Origin: Cryptomeria japonica
Lineage: Eukaryota; Streptophyta; Pinopsida; Cupressales; Cupressaceae
DNA length: 64,000 bases
Assembly: GCF_030272615.1 (NCBI RefSeq)
Contig: NC_081410.1
Coordinates: forward strand, 504,174,942-504,238,941
Reading direction: 5' to 3'
In this document: positions 13,008 through 23,029 of the stretch, one piece after another
Layout: each line of letters starts with the position of its first letter
Position numbering within the stretch: position 1 is the stretch's first letter
Notes under the pieces: generated by a model
What the model saw: only the letters and a program-made list of their open reading frames with translations
Databases searched by the model: none
Told to the model about the DNA's origin: nothing
Program-made: the position numbers and the translations under genes

Positions 13008-13023
13008 AAACCCTAAACCCTTA
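13008..13023. promoter_or_regulatory. Telo-box-like AAACCCTAAACCC motif
   Basis: Two consecutive AAACCCT units. Such telo-boxes occur in plant promoters and as interstitial telomeric repeats; two units are too few to call either. It lies 1.9 kb upstream of the minus-strand pseudogene. Confidence 0.25.
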
Positions 13024-13121
13024 TTTGGACCTGAAGCAATTAGAAGTAACAAGGCCATACCAGACTCAAAATTTCCATAAACTTAGCCAATTATGGGAAA
13101 AGAATACCCATTTTTTAAATA

Positions 13122-14504
13122 GTGATAACAAACTCAAGGGCGAACAAGGCCAGGTTTTGGAAATCCAATATCCGCCCTAACAATCAGAACCCTTGGTCGA
13201 GCCAAGAAAGACACCCTGACTTTCGAAGAGCTACCTCCCTCCCTCAGCGACCCTGTTTTCATAAACCGGTAAGAAAAACCTCAAGACCCACCATGTTTTT
13301 GGATGAGAATAAAATTAATTCTACTAGGTCAAGTTTGCTTGAGTCTTTCCTTTTAATCAAGTGAGGTGGTGGAAAGTAGGTCAAGGACAACTTTGAATCC
13401 TGGTGTAGACTGTAGTGGGGTAGGTATATTAACATTAATATCCTCCTGAATGATTTCTATATGATTGAATTTATGAGCAATAAGGATAAATGGCAAGCAA
13501 AAAATAAAGGTCCATACATCTTAGATGGCATTGAAGTTCACACCATTGATTGGCAACCCAACTTCAACCCCCGAACGTATGTACTACCAGACAACAAGGT
13601 ATGGATAAGACTATATAATTGTCCCTCAAATTATTGGCACATTGATGTCATAAAGGATATACGCAAAGACCTTGGCACCTTTGTATCAACAGATGATATC
13701 TTGGAGGATAAATTATGGGGAAGCTTCCTCATAATTTCTATTAGCACAGATTAAATAACCAAGATTCCCAACGAAGTCAGAATTATTGGGGCTAGGAAGA
13801 TTTGGACCCAAAAGATTGATAGAGAAGATCGACTGCATATTTTCCCTAAATGCTTTTCCTTAGATCATACCGGTATTAGTTGTGATGTTTTGGCTACGAT
13901 ATTGCGAAGTTATTCCTGTATGCAATCTCCTATTGCCTTTGACAACGGGGAAGCTATTTGCAACAACACTCTTGAAAATGAGAATGTTCCACTAATGGAA
14001 GCAACCTCTTTGATCATAATTCCTCCCTTCTCTGGTCATTGCAAGAGGCAATAAGATCTTCTCACACTTTTGGAGAAGACCAAAACCCTACAGGCAAATA
14101 TTGAATCCAAGTTAACGGATTCACTTCCACCCTCCCCCTGTGTGCCTAGGAATCAACTGGTAATTGAAGATGGCAATATTCACTCTCAGGATATGGAGAC
14201 TGGCACTATGAGGGAGATGGGAGGGCAGATCTGCTCCTCGATAGGCATTGAGCTAGAAGATGGTGAAATTGAATCCTCCGCCTTAGAGGGGGAGGAAGAC
14301 TTTGAACCAAACTCATATCTTATAATGGAGGGTACTTCAAAAGGTTTTGGTAAATCGGATTCAACTATTGACAAACCTAATTTTAAGCCAAAAGGTGTGC
14401 GGGGGCTCAAGTTAAAAAAAGTTATGCTAGCAGTGGCTAGTGCTACATGTGGTCAAACCAAACTTAATTTAGGGAAGCGAAATACCCTTCCCCAGGAGCA
14501 ATGA
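13122..14504 (+). pseudogene. LINE A ORF1, C-terminal part (DUF4283-like)
   Basis: One reading frame runs from 13122 to the TGA at 14502-14504 with only a few stops (about 13362, 13752, 14052). The segment 13461-13740 has the pattern of the plant DUF4283 domain found in LINE ORF1 and zinc-knuckle proteins: G-P-Y-I-L-D-G, W-Q-P-N-F-N-P, V-W-I-R-L-Y-N-C-P and Y-W near the end. An acidic, serine-rich tail follows (14200-14330), then a basic C-terminus. No CCHC knuckle is evident. The stop codon overlaps the ORF2 start as ATGA. Confidence 0.7.
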
Positions 14505-17500
14505 AACTCCTATCTTGGAATGTCAGGGGCATCAATGCCCCTGACAAATGGCACTTGATTAAGCACTAGATTGATGACACTAAAGGATATATTTGGCTAC
14601 TTCAGGAAACTAAATGGAGCAAAGTTGAGAGTGTTGCTAAAATGAGAGTTTGGAAACAATGAAATGGGCTTTTTAGGCAATCAGATGGAGCCTTTGGTGG
14701 CTTGGGTATCATTTGGAACCCCATGAATGTTAAGATCTCACTTGTAGGGGAAGATAAGTATTGGGAACACTGCTTGGTTACCATTCTTGGATGGAATGAG
14801 AATTTCTATCTTTTCAATGTGTACGAACCATCTACTGCTGGTGATAAACGGGCTCTCTGGGCTCTATTATCCAGCAAACTAAATAGTATTACCGATGGTA
14901 GTTACATGGATGTCAGGGACTTCAATGTGATCCTCTCTGGAGCTGAGAAAAGTGGGGGTATTCAGAGAACTGGTACGTTCCAAAAGGACTTTTTGGATTT
15001 TGTTGAGCAGAATCACCTTTTAGACATTGTTATGAAAAATGGTATTTTCACATGGATGAACCAGAGAGTAGGTTTTACTAATATTTCTGAACGGCTTGAC
15101 CATTTTCTTGTCTCTGGTGAGTGGTTAGGACAAAATTTAGCCTTAGAATCATTGATTCTTCTACTTATCGGATCAGATCACTACCTGATCTGTCTGGAGC
15201 TCACCTTGGGTCAAGCAGAGGGGGGCACCCTGTTTCGGTTTTAGAAAATGTGGTTCAAAGTGCCTGAACTATATGACCTTATAGCCACTTGGTGGAATGA
15301 ACCAATTTTTGGGAATTACTCGAGACTTCTCATTCTCAATAAAAAGCTCAAGTATATTAAGGTCAAGATCAAAGAATGGAATAAGAGCCACTTCAAGAAT
15401 ATTCATATGGAGAAATTAAGAATTAAGGCTGAACTGGCAGACTTAACCAGCTCTATTATGAATTCTGGAATGACTGAGGATCTATTTATCAAATAAAATT
15501 CTCTCAAGTCTGAACTAAATGAAATCCTCTGGTGTGAGGAAATCCATTGGCGTCAAAAATCAAGGGAGTTATGGCTTAAGGAAGGTGATTAAAACACCAA
15601 TTTCTTCCACTAGTCGGCCATTGCCTATCGAAATAGAAATAGAATATTGAAGATTATGAGACCGTATGGAATCACTATCAGGAATTATGAGGACATTGCA
15701 CAAGAAGATGTAAGATTCGTTGACTCTTTGTTGAACGGGGTCCATCAGATCGATCATGAAGCAAGAACCAAAATTCTGAACTCCATCCCATATGTTATAT
15801 CTAGTGATCAAAATACATCTCTCTATACTCCCATTTCAATTGATGAGGTAAGGATTACCACCTTGTAGCTAAAACCGGATAAGACTCCTAGCCTGAATGG
15901 CTTCCCTACTGCTTTCTTCCATCATTTTTGGGATATCATTGCTCAAGATCTACATCTTGCAGTAGAAGAATTAAGAAAGAAGATGACTATGTTAGGGGCT
16001 TTCAATCACACCTTTTTGACTCTAATTCTGAAGAAGCAAAATCTACAATAGATGAGTGACTTTAGGCCCATTCCTCTATGCAACACTGTATATAAGATTG
16101 TAACAAAGATCATAGCTAATAGATTTAAGCCCCTCCTTAATCACATCATATCAAATGAACAAAGAGGTTTTGCCCCTAGAAGATCCATTGTGGAAGGCAT
16201 TATCATTGCTCGTGAAATGCTTCACATAGCCAGGAAGACCAAGGACTCCTGCATGATTTTAAAACTGGAAATCCTGAAAGCTTATGACATGGTGGACAAG
16301 GTTTTCTTATTTGATGTTCTTAATAAATGTGGCTTCTACAAGGAATGGCTCACTTGGGTCACGAGTTGTCTCTCTTCCCCCAAATTCTTCATTCTGGTTA
16401 ATGGTTCATCCCATGGTTTTTTCTCTTCGATAAGAGGAATCAGACAAGGTGATCCATTATCACCATTTTTGTTTATCAAAATGGCTAAAGCTCTAGGTTG
16501 ATCTATAAGAGCTCTTCAACAAGATGATTGTTGGGTTGTAGTTAATGTGGCAACAGGGGTTGAAAAAATGACTCATCTTCAGTTTGTTGATGACACCATT
16601 CTATTTGGTTCAGCTTGTAGGAGGGAAGCTAGAACTATTAAATCATGCCTTGATGATTATTGTTTGGCTTCCAAGCAGAAAATCAACTGGCATAAATCTG
16701 AAGTGTTTTTGTCAACACCTCGCTTAACCTACAAGTTGTATTATCAAGGCTTCTTAATCTCAGAGTCGCTAACTTCCCTAGGAAGTTTCTTGGAACTCCC
16801 CTCTTCATTGGTACCAACAAATCTCACTACTAGAAGCATCTTATTGATAAGTGAAAATCCAAACTCGCATCTTGGAAAGGCAAGTGGTTATCCTCTAATG
16901 GGAAGCTTACTATGATAAAATCGATTCTTTCAGCGCTATCGGTTTTTTCCATGGCTTGCTCAAGATTACTGGTGGCAATTGAAGATGAATTGATTTCTCT
17001 AATGAGAAACTTCCTTTGGAATGGTTTGGATGACAAAGGTAAATTCCCTTTGATAGCCTCAAAAAAGATCTGCCAACCAAAAAAGGCAAGAGGTGTTGGC
17101 ATTCGCCAAATCTCGATTATGAACTTAGCAATGGGTGCTAAGTTGGTTTAGGAGATCTATAGCGGTGGGAAGCAAAAATGGGTAAGGCTCTTGAAACATA
17201 AATATCTAGATTCCCTGGAGCCTAAAAGGATTTTGACTATCAAAAATCCTCCCAAAGGCTTGACTATCTAGAATTTCATTATGGACAGCAGGGAAATCAT
17301 AAGTGATCAGGTTACCTGGGATGTCAGGAATGGCAGGGATGCCTCCTTTTGGTTTGATTCTTGGTCTGGTGAAGATGCCCTATGCCACAACCCCTCTCTA
17401 AATCTTATTATGGTAGAGACTTGTCACCTTTGCGGGTACAATATCTATGATTATGGTTATCCGATCCAAGAAAATCGTATTGCCAAATGGAAATGGAACT

Positions 17501-17550
17501 CTTTGGATCAGCATCAAAAGTGTTGGCAAATGCACACTCCAATGAGAAAT
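14501..17550 (+). pseudogene. LINE A ORF2, endonuclease and reverse transcriptase part
   Basis: ORF2 of L1-type LINEs nicks target DNA and copies the RNA there. The APE-type endonuclease starts at the ATG (L-S-W-N-V-R-G, then L-Q-E-T-K) and includes S-D-H-Y near 15175. The RT follows: D-F-R-P-I at 16055, G-I-R-Q-G-D-P-L-S-P-F near 16435, and the catalytic box F-V-D-D at 16583-16594 (usually F-A-D-D). One frame holds from 14501 to about 16800, with stops near 14568, 15242, 15494, 15590, 15866, 16049 and 16499. Then a frameshift occurs. Coding is cut at 17550 by a solo LTR and resumes at 19098. Confidence 0.85.
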
Positions 17551-17945
17551 TGTAGGTGATTAAAGGTATTTTCATTGATGGCAACCTTACAATCATGTGA
17601 TACTGGTAGGAAAGCACAGGCACTAGCACCGATAGACTCTACACCGACATACAGATCACCGACACCAAAAAGAAGATTACCGACACCATGGTTGACAGGA
17701 ATTTTGTATAAATGTATTTTCTAATTAATTGTAAAATATTTTGTAAGCTGACATGGTGGATTGTAATATGACTCATATATGTATGAGATCATTGTAGATC
17801 ATTTACAAAGCAAAGTATGAAAAAGAATATAGTAGACCTAATGTGTGAATTATTAGGATAAGGGTTTATGTATATTGTAGAGCTTAAATCGGTATAGAAT
17901 CTGGCATAGAACATGTTGATCTGAAGCAGTACAAGACATTGGATT

Positions 17946-17950
17946 TGTAT
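17946..17950. repeat. Left 5-bp target duplication (TGTAT) of nested gypsy LTR
   Basis: TGTAT directly before the nested LTR; the same five bases follow it at 18740-18744. Confidence 0.85.
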
Positions 17951-18739
17951 TGTTTATGGTGAAAATGGATAACAAATGACAACAAAATTGAAAGGCTAAA
18001 TGAATCCAACCACTAAACCCTAGCCTAACAATGAACAAAGATCCACCATAACATATGAAGATTACCTAAGACAATGCAAATAACTCAAAATCACAAAGAT
18101 TATACCATCACATGTCCAATAGGGTTTTGATCTCCATTCTTCCTATCTCCATTGATCTTGCTTGATATACTTGCTCTCAGATTTTATATGCACAAGAGCT
18201 CAACAAAGAATGGAATGTGGTTGCAAGTGGTATTGTAGTGTAGCCAAGTTGCATGAAAGATCATTAGCATGTGTTATTAGTCATTAGGGTTTGACAATGA
18301 AGGAAGCATCTCCTTAAATAGAAGACACAATAAGAAATGGAGGGTTAAGATTGAGAGGTGTAAAAAGAGAGGTCGGCAAGGATTAGAGGGTAGGTAAAAG
18401 AAATAATAAAATAATGAAAGAGGTAGGTAGTGTATGAATTAAGAGATGAATGACATGTGTCATGTGTAGAAAAAGATAATGAATTAATTAAATAAATAAA
18501 GATTTATTTAATTAATAGAAGAAGTAGGACAATTAAATAAACAAAATATTTATTTAATTTAGGAAAGGGATAATTTAAATAAATAAATGTATTTATTTAA
18601 ATGAGAAATAAGGCTAGAAGAGGATAAATGAATTAATTAAATAAATAAAAATTTATTTAATTAATAGAAGAATTAGGCTTAGATAATTAAATAAATAAAA
18701 TATTTATTTAATTAGACATGACAATTTTAGGTGTCTACA
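17951..18739 (-). mobile_element. Gypsy-type solo LTR nested in the copia solo LTR
   Basis: On the minus strand it starts TGTAGACACC and ends in CA, flanked by a perfect TGTAT duplication. Removing it restores the continuity seen in the related LTR at 37185-38242. The start resembles that of the gypsy LTR at 50178 (TGTAGACGT). The first ~270 bp (plus 18470-18720) are AT-rich with repeated AATTAAATAAATA words in both orientations. There are no ORFs. Confidence 0.85.
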
Positions 18740-18744
18740 TGTAT
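18740..18744. repeat. Right 5-bp target duplication (TGTAT) of nested gypsy LTR
   Basis: Exact partner of 17946-17950. Confidence 0.85.
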
Positions 18745-19097
18745 AATCCAATTTTATAAGTGTGACTTCTTTTGTCACTGAGCAGTGATCTCTAGGCACA
18801 TGGCCTTCCTGCATATGCAAGCCCCTATTGTAGATAGTAATATTCCCTTATTGGCCAGTAAGTGAATATTGTGGGTCACAAATCCCACCGAGGTTTTTCC
18901 CACACCGGGTTTCCTCGTTAAAATATTATGTTATGGTGTGCTTTTCATGTTGTGGTTGTTGTTCTTATTTGCTACATTATTTATGGTTTATCGGTACACA
19001 GTTTTAATATGCTTTTTATGTTATAAGTAAAGAAAATTATCCAACCAGTCAGATACTGATTCACCCCCCCTTCTTAGTATCTTTGGGAATCCTAACA

Positions 19098-20262
19098 AGA
19101 AGGACCTATTCACTAACATTCTCATCAAAAGGTTTATTTTTCCTTCCTCTGATAAGGACATTATTAGGTGGTGCAGTTCCTCCGATGGTAAATACAAAGT
19201 ATGTTTTGGTTACAAACTGAAAGAAGCAGCTATCGACAAACAAGACTAGCCTTTTAATCTTTTTTGGCATCAACATCTCATTCCCAAAGCGGGCTCCTTT
19301 GCCTAGCTGGCTTGTCAAAGAAAAATATTGAGTCAAGAAAGGCTCCAATCAATGGGTATCAATGGACCTAGCAGATTTCCTTTATGTTTGGAATAGGAAG
19401 ATACTACAAATCATCTTCTTCTCCACTGCAAATTCTCCAGTCATTCCTGGTGGCATTTCATGGGTAAACTGCAAATCTTCGGCCCCTTCCCAGCTGGGCT
19501 GGATAACTTTTTTTTTGCAATGGCCTAAACCAGAAGGTAAGGTTATTTTTGTTGATTTGCTTTTTATCCTCCCATCTCTTCTAATCTAGGAAATCTGGAA
19601 AGAAAGGAACTGCAGAATCTTCCAAGGTAAAGAAATGAGCCTATTATTTCTTTGTGGGAAAATTGAGAACCACCTAACTAAACTCTTGAATGAGGCTACC
19701 CAATCCAAATCATTAAAGAAAAAATTGTCCACTGACTGGGATTGTAAGATTAAGTTGGTTCTTCCAAACGTCCTCATCCCTCTAATCTTCGGACTGGGTA
19801 CCCCGGTGGATCAGATCAATCCAAGAGTGGGGGTGAAATGAGATGTGCCAGAGGTTGGATGGAGCAAGGTAAACTTTGATGGTGCGTCTGCAAGAAATCC
19901 GGGTCAAAGTGGTGTTGGCTCTATTCTAGGGGACTTTGATGGTCTCTGTATAAAAGAAATCTCTAAAAATATTGGTGTGGCCACTAATAATGAAGTAGAA
20001 TTTAGAGAGGTTTTCAAAGGTCTTCAATTAGGGAAGGAGCTAGGGGTGCAGAGAATTCATTTGGAGGGAGACTCATTAAATGTTATTAATGTGATCCTCT
20101 ATAATATCATCCCTAGTTGGCATCTTAACTAGTGGCTTCAATTGATCTTGGCACTGCTAGCTACCTTTGAGGAATTTTGGGTTATCCACATCTACAGGGA
20201 AGGTAATGGTGAAGTTGATAGACTTTCTAAATTGGCTATAGCCATAGGTGACCCCACCTGAA
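19098..20262 (+). pseudogene. LINE A ORF2, C-terminal zinc-finger and RNase H part
   Basis: After the solo LTR the ORF2 coding continues with W-C-S-S-S-D-G-K-Y-K-V and a C-x2-C...H...C arrangement near 19385-19440, the zf-RVT region of plant LINEs. A plant-LINE RNase H follows in the frame opening at 19845: F-D-G-A-S-A-R-N-P-G (first catalytic Asp, about 19873), the Glu of N-N-E-V-E-F, L-E-G-D-S (about 20063), and after a stop at 20130 the H-I-Y-R-E-G-N and E-V-D segment. Stops and frameshifts break the region. RNase H helps remove template RNA. Confidence 0.8.
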
Positions 20263-21589
20263 TATTAACTGATAATGTTTTTTGGGGCTGGTTGGTGATG
20301 TGGTATTGGTTCCACCAGTTGACATGCTATCCTCGCTCTCCATTTAGGGGGATGCTCTTTGATTGGGTCTATTGATGGTTGTGCGCTCTCTGATTCATTC
20401 CACAACTATCGGTTGTGGAGCAAATTGCTGCTTTGCTCCCCGGTAGCCGCTTTACCCCTGGTCATGGTTTTTGGTGGAGAGTTTGATCATTTGCCCTATT
20501 TACCTATTATGGTCTCTTCTTACCAATGTGATGTGATGCTTTGCTCACATCATTGATTAGTGCCAGTTTTGGCCTCGAGGCAATTAAATATAAATGTACT
20601 TTAATATCTAGTCACGACTAGATTCTCTCAAGATTTGTTTTTAATCACTTGATGCTTAAAGTCAGTCAAAACCAAGTTGAGGAGCTTTGGCACAGATGGT
20701 ATGTTGATATTTATTAGGTATGAATTGCTTGCAGGGTGATGTATTCTCTGGTTTGATGTCGCACTATTTAACAATGGTATACCCTTCTTTCCATCAAATA
20801 ATTGCTTTTCTTTCTTGGCGATTCGCTATGGAGACCCCAATCCTCCTTGAAGCTACTTGTCGCCAGATGGCTTTCTTGGGAGAAATCAAAGAACAAACGT
20901 CTACAAGAGGTCCTCTTCTCTTAGCATCCTCTCATTCTCCACAATGCTAAGAGGATTCTAGGAAAGGAATTCCTCATAGCATTTCATAGGTACAGAGCAG
21001 ACGCTGATATCCCAACCTTTTTTTATTCCAATGATAATTTACATGGGTACTAGTAAGGAGCAAGCAAAACTGTTAACACAAATGATGTTTAAGCATTGCC
21101 TATTGGGGGAAATAGATGTTGTATTGGAAAATATTGATGTCAATCTTAGAAATCCACCACCCCAAAATTACTATATGACACTAGGCAACAGAGTGGAGGT
21201 TAAGAAACTTGTGATTGTTAATTCTCTGGATTTCAAGTCTCTCCAAGCAACCTAGCCTGGCATCTCCAGGAACATTGATTTCCTATTTAAAGCGGTTGGC
21301 ATATAAATCTATTTCACTTCGGAATGGCGGGAAAAATTTCTCTGTGATAAAGATATAGTGGGTATTGATGACTTTGGGATTTTGGAGAACAAAGATTTGG
21401 TGGATGGAAATGACTAGGGTTTTGGGTTGGATGAAGAGTGGTTCCCAAATGACTACCGACTCCCAAAGGAGAAGGCAGAATCAGCTTCTCATTCGAATTG
21501 TGGCACGGAATGTCCCATTGTTTTGGATGCAGCTAATGCTAGCAGATGATGCTTCTGAAGACTCTCTTTGACTCCAATTGTTACTAGGC
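20263..21589 (+). mobile_element. LINE A, 3' part after RNase H, no clear domain
   Basis: Broken ORFs of 60-76 codons, none with a recognised motif. It continues without a boundary into the 3' UTR, so it belongs to the LINE: either decayed C-terminal coding or a long 3' UTR. Confidence 0.5.
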
Positions 21590-21844
21590 CCTTTGGTCTC
21601 TCTTCTTTTTGAGTTTGTATGTTTTTGTCTTAAAACCTCTGTATCTATAAGAGGTTGGTTTATGTTTGCACTCTTCCAGCCTTCAAGGTTGGTCTTTCTT
21701 GTCTTAGACTTGAGCTAAGGTGGGGGGTTTCTTTCCTGATTCTTTCCCCCTATTGCTCTTTTTGAATCGGGCCTTGTATCTTCCTTTTTGTTTAATACAA
21801 GGATGTTGCCCCTACGCAGCTATTTACTTATTGGAAAAAAAAAA
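21590..21844 (+). mobile_element. LINE A 3' UTR and poly-A tail
   Basis: Pyrimidine-rich 3' UTR with TTTTTGTTTAATACAAGG near 21786, ending in GGAAAAAAAAAA directly before the target duplication. Confidence 0.8.
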
Positions 21845-21856
21845 TTAATTCCCCTT
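21845..21856. repeat. Right target-site duplication of LINE A
   Basis: TTAATTCCCCTT, identical to 6462-6473. Confidence 0.85.
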
Positions 21857-22505
21857 AGATATTTAAATTTCAACTATTAAATATTTGGCCAACAATGACC
21901 TCATAGGTTAAAATTTTACATTATACTTTTAATAAATTTCATTAATATAACCCCAAAAGAATTTTAACCCAAAAAACCATATTTAATTAAATATGAAAAT
22001 TAGCCTATATATATATATATATATTTATGTATGTATATATATTTATGTATGTATATATATGTGTGTGTGTGTGTGTGTGTATACTTATACACATTCTCCT
22101 AAATAAAGTCTATATTAAGAACTAATTTTACCCTAGTCAATAATAGAAGTTATTTATTCTACATATTGACTATAGACAAATGGAGGGCAATTCTTTTCAA
22201 ATTTTGAAAAGAATTCCCCCTCATTTCATTTTATTTATTATTTTAATGAACCCTAACTAGGGTTGTTTTATTCTATAACTTAACCTTGATTTCATTTCTA
22301 ACAATTTCCAATTTCTAACACTAACCCAAAATTGGGTTAGGGTTTCTTGTCTATCATATTTTTCTTTTTTTTGTTTGTGTGTGTGTGTAGGTGGTGGCCA
22401 TGGCGGTTGATCAAAGCAAAGGACCGAACTATTATACGAAGGGCCGAGGGTTTCGAGAAAGGCCGAAGGAAAAGGGTGTGGGGTGGGTGAACTGTGGCTC
22501 ACCAT
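21857..22505. other. AT-rich non-coding DNA with compound microsatellite
   Basis: Continuation of the LINE target. 22006-22084 is a (TA)n / (TATG)n / (TG)n microsatellite. No gene seen. Confidence 0.6.
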
Positions 22506-22632
22506 AGTGGCAACCGCAATCATCCACTGCAATTTAACCGCAGTGGCGGCCGCAGCCATCCACTATGGCTTAACCCGTAGTGGTGACTGCACTACACAGC
22601 GGCTTAACCCGCAGTGGCGGCTGCACCGCATT
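22506..22632. repeat. GC-rich minisatellite, unit about 36 bp, 3.5 copies
   Basis: AGTGGC...CCGC units begin at 22506, 22542, 22579 and 22613 (lengths 36, 37 and 34). Each contains a purine-flanked GCCGCA or relative and ends TTAACC(C)GC. It stands out as GC-rich in AT-rich surroundings. The ORF across it, 22483-22767, simply reads through the repeat. Confidence 0.75.
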
Positions 22633-22988
22633 GAGGCATCCCATGAGGAGGAGGGGTGGGGTAGAGCCCTTGGCTCCCCTATCCTGATTTTTGGCCTGAC
22701 AAAACTCTCCCTTTTTCTTTATAAAAAGATATATATATATATAAAGTTATTATATATATTAATATAAAAAGTTTTGACAACAGGCTGCACCAAGACTAAA
22801 ATATTGAATATTTAGAATGCTTAAAGTAAAAAAGATACATTTATTTTATTTCCATATTACTCTTTTTTTTTTTTCTTTTTCTTCTGAAGATGCATATTTT
22901 AATATGAAGGCAGTAGATAGATATACTTATTTTTCTTTAGAAAATACAACAGTTTAGATGTAAATTTAAAATATTAGGCATAAACTTT

Positions 22989-23029
<41 letters not shown>

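Larger units (their letters stand above)
7028..13121 (-). mobile_element. ~6.1-kb insert in LINE A ORF1, class unknown
   Basis: This block separates the two halves of LINE ORF1. The flanks read AAAGAATA (about 7024-7031) and AAAGAATA (about 13099-13106), a possible 8-bp duplication. I find no convincing terminal inverted repeats and no TG...CA LTR ends, so boundaries are approximate. It contains the long minus-strand pseudogene at 7468-11121, and upstream of that a degenerate ~130-bp tandem repeat and a telo-box-like motif. It could be an unrecognised transposon or a captured gene segment. Confidence 0.4.
17551..19097 (+). mobile_element. Copia-type solo LTR inside LINE A ORF2
   Basis: It begins TGTAGGTG and ends CCTAACA after a C-run with CTTCTTAG, the usual plant copia LTR tail. 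It carries the recurrent ACCGACAC word and resembles the solo LTR at 37185-38242, notably in the GTGTGACT, GAGCAGTGA and CTCTAGGC stretch. LINE coding continues across it, so it is an insertion without internal region. The flanking five bases are AGAAA and AGAAG if one allows a shifted start, so the duplication is imperfect. Without its own nested insert (17951-18739) it is about 750 bp. Confidence 0.75.
6474..21844 (+). mobile_element. LINE A: full-length-like L1-type element with two large inserts
   Basis: A non-LTR retrotransposon on the plus strand. It has a short 5' UTR, ORF1 (6489 to 14504, interrupted), ORF2 (14501 to about 20262, interrupted), a 3' UTR and a poly-A at 21835-21844. A perfect 12-bp duplication flanks it, the signature of target-primed reverse transcription. 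Two later insertions at 7.03-13.12 kb and 17.551-19.097 kb expand it to 15.4 kb; the LINE itself is about 7.7 kb. Because the 5' end keeps a start codon 15 bp inside the duplication, it looks full-length rather than 5'-truncated. Confidence 0.85.

Noticed and set aside
13008-13023. Interstitial telomere
   Set aside because: Only two AAACCCT units, well within chance for this genome; kept only as a weak telo-box.
22257-22767. Protein genes over the 36-bp minisatellite
   Set aside because: Both strands are open because of the repeat; no conserved domain and the ends run into AT microsatellite.
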